64,000 nucleotides of DNA from Cytidiella melzeri (GCA_022592445.1 JABYQR010000060.1:1-64000); one strand, 5' to 3'. Numbered from the stretch's first letter, positions 46,200 through 57,427 are shown. Notes: generated by a model from the letters alone, not told the origin. Program-made: numbers and translations.

Positions 46200-49100
46200 A
46201 TGGCCAGTCTACCACAGACTCTCGATAAACCCACGGTTATGTGGGCTTCTGACAAGGACATCCCCCGCTACCCCGGCCTCTACATATCTCCCAATGCAAC
46301 CACTCTGCCGAGCACTGCACCAGATAATTTGCCAAAACACGTTGGTTGTCTCCCCCTCCCTTGGCCGTGGCTATTTATGAGACATGCCAACCAGTTACAC
46401 TACTGGACTGCGCTCACCCCAAGGCAGTCTCAGTATGTTGGCCTGCTGGAGCCGCTTTCTGGTCTTAAAGTTGTTCAAGGCCCCGGCAGAAAGTGGAGGC
46501 TTGAGAATGTTGCAGAGTGGCGCAACCTAGAGGCCTTCATGCGGAAACTCCTCGCGTCAATGCATCGCAGTTTTCCCTTGGGATCACGCACGCCTCTCCT
46601 CGTCCAGGTAGAGACCGACTCATTTCCCTGGCCACAGGTGTATGGATATGATTGCAGCTGGTCTTTGCGGAAACAAGCCAGATCTTATCTGAGCATTGTG
46701 CAAGGAGTATTTGTCATCAATGTAGCAAAGTTGACGTACGCTGGCCACCTCTTGCCTAAGCACTGGGTGGAAGCATTGCTAGAGCAAAAGTTAATTTCTC
46801 TAGATGAGGCAAACATGGTGCAGGAGTCTGTGATCTGTCAAGTCACCAGCCCCGTCACATTTACCCGCATTGAAAGGCTGGGACTTATTGTCAATGTCAC
46901 CGTCGCTCCTCTGACTCAACCTTGGAAAACTTGACGGAGGTCATCAACAAGTTCAAAATTGCCGGTCTGGCTGTACTTCGGGTTTCACCCAGCAATATCT
47001 GGGCATCCGTGGTCTGCCAAATATCTGCCCTCCGCAATCAAGTTGAATGCATCTTGTCAAGGTCCTGCAGCGCGTTTGGCCAGTGGTGGATGGGGTGAGG
47101 AAATTGAAGAGGTTCAATCAACTGCAGACTTGCAGTCGTTGTCTGACTGGGGGCCAGCAAATGCTTCCTCGTCATCTCTTGCGGTCCCTTCGTCATCTGC
47201 TTGGGGTCCAACTCTGGCTCAATCGTTGTCCTCAGCCTGGGCGACTGGCAGCATGGGTGAATCTCCTTTGGCCTCATCATCGGCCAACAATGTGTCACAA
47301 CTTCCCGGCCCCCTTCATTTGTCTGCCTTAGGGCAAGGTTTTGTCACTGATCAGGCTCCGGGCAAAACGCCTCAGCAGTTCTTTGCCAGGATTGATGCAA
47401 GCAAAGCTGCAAAACTTGCCAAGATGAGCCCTGCTGAAAATGCTCGAGTGCAAGCAAAGGAGAGGCTACATGCTGCGCTCGAGCTCCCGAACAAATCACG
47501 TGGTTGCCGGGTGTTCAAATGGTCAGAGGACAGCAGTGGCACCTGGATCAGAACATTCCTCGGGCGCAAGAACTGGCACGACGCATGGGCCAACTCTGCC
47601 GTTTTGCAGTGCAGGTATGATCCTGTGTGTAACAAGTTTGACATCTGTGAAGCACTCAACTTATCCGCAGTGACTGAGGACGAGGAGATGATGGATTCCT
47701 GGTACAACGACAACGACGACACAATGACTATGCAGAACGCACACATTCATCCCAGTCCTCAGCCTTCTACATCCCGTCGTTTGCGTACTTGCTCACCTCA
47801 GCGTCGCTCTCAATCTTCTCGTCATTGCTCTTGATCTCCTCGACGTTGCTCTCTATCTCCTCCTCGCTCTTGCTCACCTCGACGTCGGTCGCGCTCACCA
47901 CAACCTCGGTCTCGCTCTCCTCGACGTCACTCTTGCTCCCCTCGAGCACTGCCGGCCATCATGCCTTCTTGCCCCTTGCAACCTCATCAGCAGCCACAGC
48001 CAAGTGCCTCTACCAGTGGAACCACACCCTCGTCTGTGCCCAGACCTCATTCTCCCGTCCCTGAGTTATCCATGTGTACTGGTATCACATTCAGCACGGC
48101 GCTGACGCAGCGCTATGGCATCATTGAGCACACAGCGCAGGCAACGTACATGAATCCCGAAACTCTGCTGCCTGACAAGAAGATATATGTCATGATGGGG
48201 GTTTACAATGAGACGGTCCTTCCTCAGTATTCCACACCAATGCGGGATTTTTTCACGTATCTTACAAGCCCTCCGAATGAGTTTGTGACGCCGCCACCCA
48301 CCCTCACTGATCTTGCACCGGGTACTACTCGAGGATTCCCGTGTCATTGTCGGAGGGACCTGATTGTCCAAACCGTGTTAGACAATCGCGGTTGCCCTTG
48401 GTACTTTGTGTATGCCCGGGATCCACGGGACAACAATGTTCCATTCTCACTTTGCCTGTCTGACCCTGTCAGCGTCAACCATCTCCTACGATCAGAGGTC
48501 AGCTCATTGATGTTTGATGTCACTCACACTCTGCTCAGCTGGGGAGTGCCCTTCAACACACTCCAGCCAATTGCTGATCCGCGCATGCTTTGGGCGTCAC
48601 CCCCAATGCCAATGTATTTCAACCAAGTACCACTGGGGCTTGGAATGGTCGAGCACAAACACAAGTTTAGACTCAACAATACAAGGCATATGTTGCTAAG
48701 CGTGATGACATCATCACAAGCTTTCAGGGACGTATTGCTTTGTTACGGGGCGGCTTGCTGTAGCGACTGGCGCGCAACTCTTATGCAGACAATTCAGAGA
48801 TATGCAAGGGTCCAAGTATATTTGCAATGCGAGATAACCATTGTGTGCTGGGTGGCTGGGACTACGTGAATGATGACCTATTGTTACATCAAGAGGATGT
48901 GATCTGTGGGGTGTACAGAGTCAAGCCGGGTAAGTGACATGTTTACCAAGTGTGGCGCAACTGACGATACTCCCTCAGAATCTGCCAACGCGGGACCGTC
49001 ATGTACTGCATATTGGTCATGGTGGCCAACTGCATGGACATGGTCGAAATCTGGGATGACCCTCGACTACTGGAGTGCCGGAAACAAGCAATTCTTTGTC

Positions 49101-49250
49101 AACCATCGCCGGGCAATACTCAAGGGCACTATGCAGCCCAAGACTGCCCAAGAGTGGCGCAGGACTTTGAGTCCTAGGAAGGTGGCAAAGACTAATGTGG
49201 TCGAAAATGCCCGGCAACTCACTAGTTGTGCTTTACCCGCTGCGCAATAA
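46200..49250 (+). pseudogene. Element-associated protein of unknown function, broken
   Basis: One main frame interrupted by TGA at 46932-46934 and 47832-47834, with shifts near 46920-46958 and 48820. A final exon follows a GT-AG intron near 48932-48979. The first part reads ASDKDIPRYPGLYISPNA and GRKWRLENVAEWRNLE, then PVWLYFGFHPAI. An Arg/Ser-Pro repeat tract (SPRRRSRSPQPRSRSPRR) spans about 47800-47960. The last part ends with WWPTAWTWSKSGMTLDYWS and QEWRRTLSPRKVAKTN. I recall proteins of this layout as repeated hypothetical proteins in agaric genomes, often near transposons, but know no function. Lying head to head with a Plavaka gene, it may be a passenger gene of that element. Confidence 0.6.
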
Positions 49251-49341
49251 ACGCGCTCTCAATACGTAGCACGTACACTCTCGTGATTGCTGCAGCTCTG
49301 TGTACACTATGGTGGCTCTCTTTTCTGCAGGGACTGTTTCG

Positions 49342-50066
49342 TGTAACAGTTAAGGTTACACTCACCAGATAGTTGTTAAACTTGAAGGGGAGATAGTGAG
49401 ATAGAGTGTAAGAGGTGTGGTGAGCGAAGTACTGGAGAGTACAAGGTAGTCCTTTATCAACAGAGTGGATAAGACTGAGGGGATATGCCCTCAGGAGTGC
49501 CTCTATATATACATGAAGGGGAGGACCCCAGGTACTACCCTAAGACCCCTAATACCTACATGAGTAAGCAAAGTAATCTACCTTACTAAGCATGCCCTAT
49601 GCCCTAGTGGTGCCACTTCAATAATCAACCAATAGCAATTGTCCCCATGACCTGACCCCATGACCCAGCTCCAAGGCTAGACTTGTTCTAGCTTGTTCTA
49701 AGACAAGGCTAGACTTTTCCAGAAGGTTCTAGGAACTATGACATCATCTAATGGAATGTTCTACACTATGACATCATAGTTCCAGCATGTTCCACAATGT
49801 TCCAGAGAGTTCTATCATGTGATACACAGATAAGGAAAGGAGCGCATCAGCGCATCAGAGACAGGAGGCGCATCAGCGCATCAATTGATAGGCACTGAGA
49901 ATAAGCGCCGGAATAGGCGCCTGATAAGCGCCAGATAAGCGCTGGATAAGCGCCTAAATAGACGCCAGATAAGCGCTGGATAAGCGCTTGACAAGCGCTT
50001 AAATATTCCCAATAATACCGTTGCCTGGTAAGGCAAGTCTTGTAGAAACATTGAAAATCTGTGACA
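49342..50066. repeat. Second solo LTR (different family), with AAGCGC array
   Basis: 725 bp beginning TGTAACAG and ending CTGTGACA, flanked by the 5-bp duplication TTTCG (49337-49341 and 50067-50071), which defines it as an LTR-type insertion. It contains TATATATA at 49504-49511, repeated GTTCTA/ATGTTC words at 49680-49820 and a short-period array near its end. It shows no similarity to the gypsy LTRs of this window, and no internal region is present. It separates two plus-strand element-associated genes. Confidence 0.82.
49849..50000. repeat. Tandem array of AAGCGC/GCGCATCAG units inside the solo LTR
   Basis: GCGCATCAG-type units at 49846-49880 are followed by about eight units resembling GATAAGCGC(C/T) spaced about 10-20 bp apart, ending GACAAGCGCTTAA. 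Many units contain the palindromes AGCGCT or GGCGCC. Such arrays inside an LTR are variable-number repeats; a binding role is possible but unproven. Confidence 0.8.
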
Positions 50067-50071
50067 TTTCG

Positions 50072-50319
50072 CTTGTCATATATTTTGATTATTGGTAGCA
50101 ACATGTACACAAACAGTCTGGACTTGCTCATATTCTTTATACTTCATGCTGGAGTGATATTGCTTTGCGCTCACGTGACTCAACACAGTCGACACATCGT
50201 AAGAGCAGCACCTGTCACCTCCAAACCTTGTTTCAGGATGCGCATAAAAGAGGCGCCCCCCCCGTACACCTTCTCTCTCTCATACTCACACCCTCTCTCT
50301 CTCATGCCCAGACCTCACC
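50072..50319. other. Upstream region of the 50320 gene
   Basis: 248 bp with pyrimidine-rich CTCTCTC tracts close to the ATG at 50320, as is usual in basidiomycete leaders. No gene. Confidence 0.45.
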
Positions 50320-52412
50320 ATGCCTGCCAATAAGTCAAAATCCTCTGCCCATCCTCTTTGCAACAAGCCAAAAGCTTCCAACGCTGCTCCTGCTGCAAAG
50401 AAGCGCCGGTCTAAATCTTCTCTCTCTGCTCCTGCCCCGAAGAGGCCCTGCCCAGTAGTGCCACAGTCACCGGACAGCTCTGACAACAACGCAGGAGGGC
50501 AAAACAGTAATATCAAGAGCAAGAGCAAGAATGACGTGCCGGTGAAGGATTTAGCCCCCAAGGAGCGGGTCATGGCCATTCATGCTGCCCTCATTACCGT
50601 TCGCGCGTACGTGTGTGTGTATGCATCTTGTTTCCATTTGCAGCTGATTCTAGGTCACTACAAGCAACGATCCAGTCTTGAAGCAGCTTGTGAGCAAGGG
50701 ACGCTGGCTTCCCCGCATGGCCAGAATGGTCTTGGACAACATGGATGATATCTTCAGCTTTGGGGCCAAAGTTGGCGGCGCCATAATTGAGGAGGGCTCG
50801 CATATCTGGAAGGAGCTCAAGGCAGGCAGCGCAACCTCGTAAGTGTTGCTTCTCTGCCCGCATACAGTTGACTAGGAACGCATATATGCATTGCAGGGAA
50901 GGCCGTGTTGTCTGGTGAGTTGCCAACCAATGGAATGCTCTGTTAAAAGTAATGCCAGAGTTTGTAACGGATCTCAAGTACTACGTCAAGAGCAAGGAAT
51001 GCTTTTGACTGCTCCTTGCTTTCGTAGGGCATCTCTTTCAAGATGATGTGCTATCCAATGCTGATTGTGTGATGCTTTAGATGGCAAAACATGCTTTGGC
51101 CGCGCAAAGGGACAACATCGCCGGTCTCAAGGGTAGTATCCATAGCCACATTATCTCGGAGGAACCCATTCCGGCCGGCACTCCAAAGAATCAGCTTGGT
51201 TGGGGGAACATCACGACCGCACGGCTGCTGGTCCCTCAACACATGCGAGTGGCCTTTGACAGAAATCCTACGAGGTGCGTGCTCTTCTGTCTGGGATCAG
51301 CCTCGCATTGATAGCTATGTCATGGAGCTTCTGCAATGCGGTGACGTCTGGGAAGAAGGATATCATGAAAGATATCCTGGCCAAAAACTTGCCATCTTTT
51401 CTCTGGGACAACAACAAAGAATCGGATTGCAAAATGTTCGACAAAGGCCTTCTGAGGGGTCCGTTGCTTCTGAAGGTACACGCATACATCGTGCAGTTAT
51501 GGACAACCTAACTCGCACTTCTGTAGGTTTTTCGTCATTTGTTTACAGGAAAGTCTTTGGCATTGCAACCAAACTTCGCATCAGCTTCTAGCGGGCGATC
51601 TTGTCTTATCAAAGTACACAAAGCCTGACGTGTTGAGCCAGGCATAATTGCTTGGGCCGCAGTTATGGTATGTGGTCACCTATGCATCTGCACTCTAATA
51701 CGTAACATTTCTGTAGGCTAGATTCTCGCTGAGCAGTGTAAGTACATGGAAAATCAAAGACGGCGCTTTCTTGCTGCAGGATATGTGGGACACAATCATA
51801 CATCTCTTTGACTCTGACCTTGAACTCGGCAACCCGGAGTGGGCCTGCAATACCCTCCGTTGGTGGAATCGGTGAGTGTACACAAGCGGAACGAGCAGCA
51901 TGACCGTTGTGTAATGAATTTCAAGGGAGATTTTTGGGCCTGAGTACAATGAGGAGTCGGAGGACAAAGATCAAGCGCCAACTTTCATGGACATGATTGA
52001 AGAGCAGCGACGAATTTGACGTGAGGTCCAAGAACAGCAGGCAACTCAGGCCACGGCCCAATCTGAACAGGTACCAGCCGCAGTCCAAGCAGATTGCCAT
52101 GTCAAAAATCAGGCTGTGACCACTGAAGTGGCGACCAAAGAGGCTAAAAGGCGTAACGCTCAAGCTCACGATGAAGCTATAAGTCAGGCAGAGGACGGAT
52201 TTGAACCTGAGGCCACCCCTCCGCAATACAACTCCATGTCACAGGGAGGCAAGGAAGACTCCGAGGACGCTTTCAGACTTCTTCAAGTCTACGGCGACAT
52301 TGGCAATCAGGCAGATTTTGAGTCTGACTCAGTTTCAGCTGGCAGCAGGAGTGACAGTGAGCACTCTGACAATTTGGGAGACAAGAAAGAGTATGGCGAC
52401 GGGTGGCCCTAA
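50320..52412 (+). CDS. Multi-exon protein with a Lys/Ser-rich N-terminus (unknown, possibly element-borne)
   Basis: Exon 1 starts MPANKSKSSAHPLCNKPK and is rich in Lys, Ser and Ala with a basic AKKRRSKS patch, ending KERVMAIHAALITVR. Following exons encode DPVLKQLVSKGRWLPRMARM and DDIFSFGAKVGGAI, then less secure segments (DLKYYVKSKE; HIISEEPIPAGT; DIMKDILAKNLPSFLWDNN). The last exon ends acidic (AEDGFEPEATPPQY; DSEHSDNLGDKKEYGDGWP). Exon joins between 50880 and 52100 could not all be resolved, and some may be broken, so it may be a pseudogene. I do not recognise the family. Its position beside Plavaka-associated sequence suggests it belongs to the same element. Confidence 0.45.
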
Positions 52413-53532
52413 GGTAAGTTGCGGTACTGATACCGCTTGAATTCTGACCTGATGGTTAAGCAGTCAACAGCCGCAGGATGTCATCTTGCACAAACACTCT
52501 CACTTTTCTCTCACGGTTGCTACAATTCAATGACACCCAGCTCTGCCTGCAACACTCTCGCATTCCAATTTTCTGCTCCTGTCTCTGCTCTTGCGATGTT
52601 CTCGATTTCTTGTGAACCTGGACACTGTAACTCGCTGTATCTGATCTGCTATGATGACTATTTCTTTCACCATGCTCGCGCTGTATTATTAATCAGCTGA
52701 TGTTCTCGCCATTGCACTGTTCAATTGATTGCCATTGTTGCTATGCACCCTAATGCGAGAACTACTGCCTTGAAAGCATTGCATTGATGTGTATGACAAT
52801 ATAAACTACCGGCGGCGAGATTATCTTGCAATGTAAACAGTGGGCGGAGATTATAAAATGTATTACCATGCAAGATAAAGTGGCCCACAGACCATTATCG
52901 CGGGTGCCGGGTGTTTATAACTTTCCAGGTAGGGGGATTGTGTGAGATAAAGTTGGCTCAAGGTTATATTGTAATGCTTGGGTTTACAGTGATAGGTATT
53001 GTGTGATAGCAGATTGTTTTTTTACGAGATGCACATTATTTCCACCAATACCCACTGGCATAATTTCGACCATGATGAGGGAAAAAGTGACCTCAAGTAG
53101 AAGAGATTGCAAGATTTTTCCCGAGGGACGAGTAAGAGTGGGTGGATGCGTGATGGTGGCGAACGCAAACTCGAAAGAGATTATTCAAGGGTGTTTCGCC
53201 TTGTCACACATCTAGCCGCTCGCTTAGTAAGCATTTGCTTACCTCGGCCGCTCGTTCCTCGCTTTGAGCCAAGCAGCACGATGGCGGTCTGACCTGGCTC
53301 TGAGAATATGTGCCCCGTGTCACTTGCCATAACAAGTAAACGAGATGCCAGAGGAGAGCAAAGGAAGAACAGCAAAGTTCGGAGAATTCGCCTTCAAGTT
53401 GTATGTGTTAAATTTCAAAGAATACCTCTTGACCAATCTTACGTGGACAGCAGCTCCTATTTCTGCGCGGAAACCATGGTGGTTCTTCACGTTACTGCTG
53501 TTCAGATACCATATGGTTCTGGCAGCTCAGGC
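52413..53532. other. Intergenic, possible right end of the Plavaka region
   Basis: About 1.1 kb with no gene. 52800-52990 has repeated GATAAAGT(G/T)GGC, AGATTAT and TTATAA words, reminiscent of sub-terminal repeats, and ATGCAAGATAAAGTGG, which resembles in inverted form a word near 38748. Confidence 0.45.
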
Positions 53533-53534
53533 TA

Positions 53535-54296
53535 CTGTACCTTTACGACCGTAGCGGGCATGGGTTGTGACCGTGACACCCCATGTTGTTAAAATTTAGC
53601 AACAAATTGCCGGTGGGACCTGTGACATGGGCCGAAATAACAACATGTCGGGCGCCTCGTGACCCATTGAAGCGCTGAAGTAAAGACAGAGTTTCAAAAC
53701 ATGAATCCCCGGTTGTTACCACATAAGAAATATGTTTATATCACTTTGTATTCATCAACCGCACCTCAGAAAACCTTTCAATTCAAGGTTAAGGTTGAAA
53801 CGATCAAAGTATAGTCAGCAACCAATGAGAGAGCACAAAGAACCCGATATGGAACTTTGTGGCGCCACCCTGAGTGTGGCCGTGGCCATGCTTTCGATTC
53901 TCCTTCCTCCATGGTATGCATGTTCAGTGAACATACATTAAAGTCTTCTACATAAGTACATGATAGAAGCATAGCTATTTTATTTGACGAAGCAAAACTC
54001 GCCGCCAGAATGAACAGCTGTGGTGAACTTTCCGTTACGGCGGGGCTTGAATCCCGACACTTGGGCTGAGAGGACTGAAAATACATGAGGGAGCTGTTGC
54101 TCACGGTCAATTGCTTCCCCTACCTGTCCTCACCAATGGTTTTACTCCCTTTGCGCCGCAGGCCCGACAAACCCAGTTGTAGAGAACTCGTAAATTTAAC
54201 AACATGAGCCCTCCGTGACCCGTGACATTGACCAAAATAACAACAAAAGTCGATCTCACCGTGACCGTGACCCCCGCTACGGTCGTAAAGGTACAG
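53535..54296. mobile_element. 762-bp MITE-like non-autonomous transposon, copy 1
   Basis: The ends are inverted repeats of about 24 bp beginning CTGTACCTTTACGACCGTAG, flanked by TA (53533-53534 and 54297-54298), as in Tc1/mariner insertions. Inward, the words CATGTTGTTAAA and GTGACCGTGAC recur near the opposite end, extending the inverted structure for about 100 bp. There is no transposase frame; the open frames inside (69 and 110 residues) have no known motifs. It reads as identical to the copy at 61670-62431. The terminal repeats differ from those of the Tc1-like elements at 10-13 kb. Confidence 0.9.
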
Positions 54297-54581
54297 TATA
54301 CTTTGTTGGCCCGCTCACAGGAAACGCAACACCGAGGACAGTCTACTGCCGTATCGTTACTTGATAGCTGCCAGGTATCCTAGAACCATAACCAGTGTGT
54401 GACTTCGGTGAGACAAACCACTCGTCAGTTACTTACACACCGTCATTGCGTCTGGCGCCATGTGACAGACGCGTGACATCTCGCGTCTCTTAGTCACGTT
54501 ATTTTTTTCCTCCACACCACTACTCGCGCGTACTCTCAAGACAGACATACAGCTCATGTATGCGCAAGAAAAGCCTTTAAA

Positions 54582-56262
54582 ATGTCTGCACCAAAGAGGT
54601 GATTGCTTTGACCTCTCTATCTCTAAGTGTCTGTTCGACAAACGCATCGTGTACGACAGCCTAGTATGGCCGACGGTCACGATTGGAGGAGGTAAGCCAC
54701 CAGTCAAGAAAGAAAGCAGCGTATCTGCGTCAAAGAGGTCATTGCCACTTCGCACCTATTCAGCCAACTCTACAACTAAGCACGTCTCTTGAACAGAACC
54801 ATTGCGCAAGACAGCCTACGGCGGCCGACGGGCACTCTTCGCGCACGAGCGCCATCAGTGTGGAGAGAAAGCAGTGGCATGTCTGCATCAAAGAGGTAAT
54901 CGCTGCATGATATATCCTCTTGTACGTGTACAACTAAGCACGTCTATCCAACAGAATCGCCGCGCAAGACAGCTTATGGCCGACGGTCAAGTTGGGAGGA
55001 AGTGCGCCATCAGCGAGGAAAGAAAGCAGCGCGGCTGCATCAAAGAGGTAGTTACTGCACCGCACGCACTTCCACTTCCACGGTTATACCTGAGCGTGTC
55101 GACGTTTTTCCAACAGAAGTATCGCGCAAGACAATTTACGGCGCCCGACGGTCACAGTTGGAGGAGGCGCGCCATTAGTTTGGAGAGAAAGCAATATGTC
55201 TACATCAAAGAGGTAAGTGCTGCATCGCATCTTCATTTTCACCTCGGTGATCGAGTACACCTCTTTGTTAAAGCACCACTCAAGACATCCCATTGCCGAC
55301 GGTCACGTCTGGAAGAAGCGCGCTGTTAGTGAGAAGAGAAAGCAGCGACGGGGATCTCAGGAAGCTCTTGAAGGCTCGCAGCCCGAAGAAGAACGGTTTG
55401 AAGCTGAAGCCGTTTCATATCACTAGACCTGTCGCCCGCACCCTTACCAAGGAGACCTCGCATTTGGATTTGAAATTCGACACTAGTTCTCCTATATATA
55501 ACAAGCCACAGCCGATATATAAGCTACCAGCCCTTCCGCCACTAGATCCGCAGGCGCAAACTACCGAAGACGAGGTCCGACTTTGTTCAAACAAGAAGCG
55601 GCGGTACAAGAAAAAACCAGGAGGTACGAAGAAAGAGCGGGCTGAAGAGCAAGCGCACACTAACCTCCGAGCGAGGCTGTGGAATGAGCGTCCGAAAACC
55701 GAGCGGTTCGCGGTGTTCATGGAGCAGCTACGAACCGAAGGTATCATACCCTCGAGCCGTTCAGACGTAGTCACTGGGAAGCGTAAAGCAGAAGAAGACC
55801 TTGCGGACCTGCCTATGAAGAAATCCAAAACGGAGTCCCAAGAGTATCAGAGCGTTGAAGATCTCCACGTCGCGCTTCTCGACGCCCTCGTTTCCAACGG
55901 CATGCTTAAGAAACAATTCACAGGATATTTTTCGGTAGCGACACCGTTACTTGAAGAAGTCGACAAGGGGAAGGTGAAGGCTGTGGCACGACAATTGGTT
56001 AGAAAGGTTGGTGTCAAGCTGAGGTGAGCTTTTTTTGTGCTCGATCATGATGTTGTGTCGCTGCATGAGTAATTCTTCGCACACCAGGTCTGATTTGAAG
56101 CCTATCGTTTGGACAAAGGATGACGATGGTGTCGATGTCCTTCGCTTGGAGTACCAATGTGCATGTAATATCGGATGCGCGGGCAAAGTCTCTGTATCGA
56201 CGCAGAAAGTGAAGACGGGGTTCATACCAGGGGAGACAGTCACTGTAAAGATAAGACATTGA
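54582..56262 (+). CDS. Protein encoded by tandemly duplicated exons plus a conserved C-terminal exon (unknown)
   Basis: Exons: 54582-54598 (MSAPK), 54797-54895, 54955-55047, 55117-55212, 55274-56023 and 56088-56262, giving 409 residues with exact frame closure. Exons 2-4 (99, 93 and 96 nt) are homologous, all in phase 2 and all ending AAAGAG|GT. Each encodes a unit like RSIAQDNLRRPTVTVGGGAP followed by RES...SK. The large exon starts with a fifth, shorter unit (TTQDIPLPTVTSGRS), followed by Lys-rich sequence, a KKSKTES patch and a helical region (VEDLHVALLDALVSNGMLKK; VARQLVRKVGVKL). The last exon ends VSTQKVKTGFIPGETVTVKI. Basic patches suggest a nuclear protein. No known domain was recognised. 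Confidence 0.66.
54628..55345 (+). repeat. Tandem exon-intron array, about 158-bp period
   Basis: Homologous exon bodies end at 54737, 54895, 55047 and 55212, with a partial unit from 55274. Acceptors before units 2-4 read AACAG and every donor reads AAAGAG|GT. Unit 1 (ending 54737) has no AG acceptor in the needed phase, so it is probably skipped or dead. Confidence 0.78.
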
Positions 56263-56565
56263 CGTTGGAAAGGTAGACAACAATTCAACCGTTATCCGAA
56301 AGTGTATTAGATGTCATTAATGTTTAGCTTAATCGCACACAGATTCGCTTGTACTGTACAAACCTTCTGCAATGAGTCTCCCTCGTTAGAAATTCAAGGG
56401 CATTCATCGTTACACAAAGTATTAGACAGTCATGAGGCCTGTAGTTTTTGGGTTGGTGGTCCACGTGAATTGGGTATACTGTTACAACAGACAAAGTTGT
56501 AACCCAGCGAAGGTCCAATGCACTGCAATCTACACTCAAATAAACAGCCGTAAACTATCCAAGTG
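56263..56565. other. Convergent 3' region
   Basis: About 300 bp between the stop codons of the tandem-exon gene and EAF7. No gene; probably both polyadenylation regions. Confidence 0.5.
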
Positions 56566-57427
56566 CTACCGCTTTTTCTTCTTGACACCGCGGCTTGTGG
56601 GGGGCGGACCTTTCGCTCTTGTGGTCATAGCATTGCTGTTTCGTTGTGCGGGTTTCTGCCCTTTACGTGACTGCTTTGACGACGACGCAGTTTCTGAGAT
56701 GCATTAAATGAGTGAGATGGTCTCCCAGACAACGATAGAGACTTGCCTGCAGGCTGGTCTTGCTCGCCATCCCCGTCGGCATAGTCAGTGGCACCATCCG
56801 TGGCTGTTACAGGTGTCGGTGACACACTCTCGTCACCACTCTCCTGAGTCAACGCACTACTGTCACTATCCCCACCAACCAAGCCTGCCATCTTGTTCTT
56901 GTTTCTCGCTCGTCTTGATGGATGGGTGGCTGTCACTGGTTTTTCGAAAGTAGGTGATGGCGCAGCAGATATGGTTGACACGCTTGCTCGCATACGTCGT
57001 CGCGATATAATGTCTTCAATGATTGGATCATCTGGTAATGTAAACTCGGTCTTGAAATAAGGATGCGACGCGAGGTTCTCAATGGGGGAAGGAGATCGCA
57101 CGGATGCACCAGCTGGGCCAGCTGGGTTGCTGCCGGGAATATCGAAACCGTCTATTTCCTGCAATAAATGCGTGGTAGCTCGTGTATTCCAGTGAATGAC
57201 CTACTCACTATGCTCTCCAGCATGTCTATGTCGTAACATGTCCTCAACTTTTCCCATATCTCGTCCATTGGCACCCACCGGCCGGTGTCTCGTTGAATGG
57301 CACTGCGAATGACCAGGGTATGAAAATGACGGTGGTTTCCGATGGGTCTCGCACGCATGAGGGAGCGGAAAAAGGCAATTTCGCCCTCGAGTGTGTTCAG
57401 AAACCCTTCGCTGTCTTCCACCGCCAT
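56566..57427 (-). CDS. EAF7: NuA4 complex subunit EAF7/MRGBP family
   Basis: Minus strand, exons 57209-57427, 56747-57158 and 56566-56693, giving 252 residues. After MAVEDSEGFLNTL come LEGEIAFFRSLMRARPIG, NHRHFHTLVIRSAI and MDEIWEKLRTCYDIDMLE, the CT20/EAF7 domain signature (compare human MRGBP). The remainder is acidic and Ser/Thr-rich, with PSRRARNKNKM and a final KKKKR. EAF7 is a non-catalytic subunit of the NuA4 histone acetyltransferase, linked to chromatin and transcription. The second intron is GC-AG (56694-56746) and its use gives the basic tail; reading through would give a different, shorter end. An upstream frame to 57664 lacks conservation, so I start at 57427. Confidence 0.85.

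Noticed and set aside
49849..50000. AAGCGC array as a CRISPR or transposon sub-terminal repeat
   Set aside because: Units are too short and irregular for CRISPR, the genome is eukaryotic, and the array lies inside an LTR defined by a target duplication.
53732..54110. Short open frames within the MITE (69 and 110 residues)
   Set aside because: No conserved motif; identical in both copies only because the element is identical.
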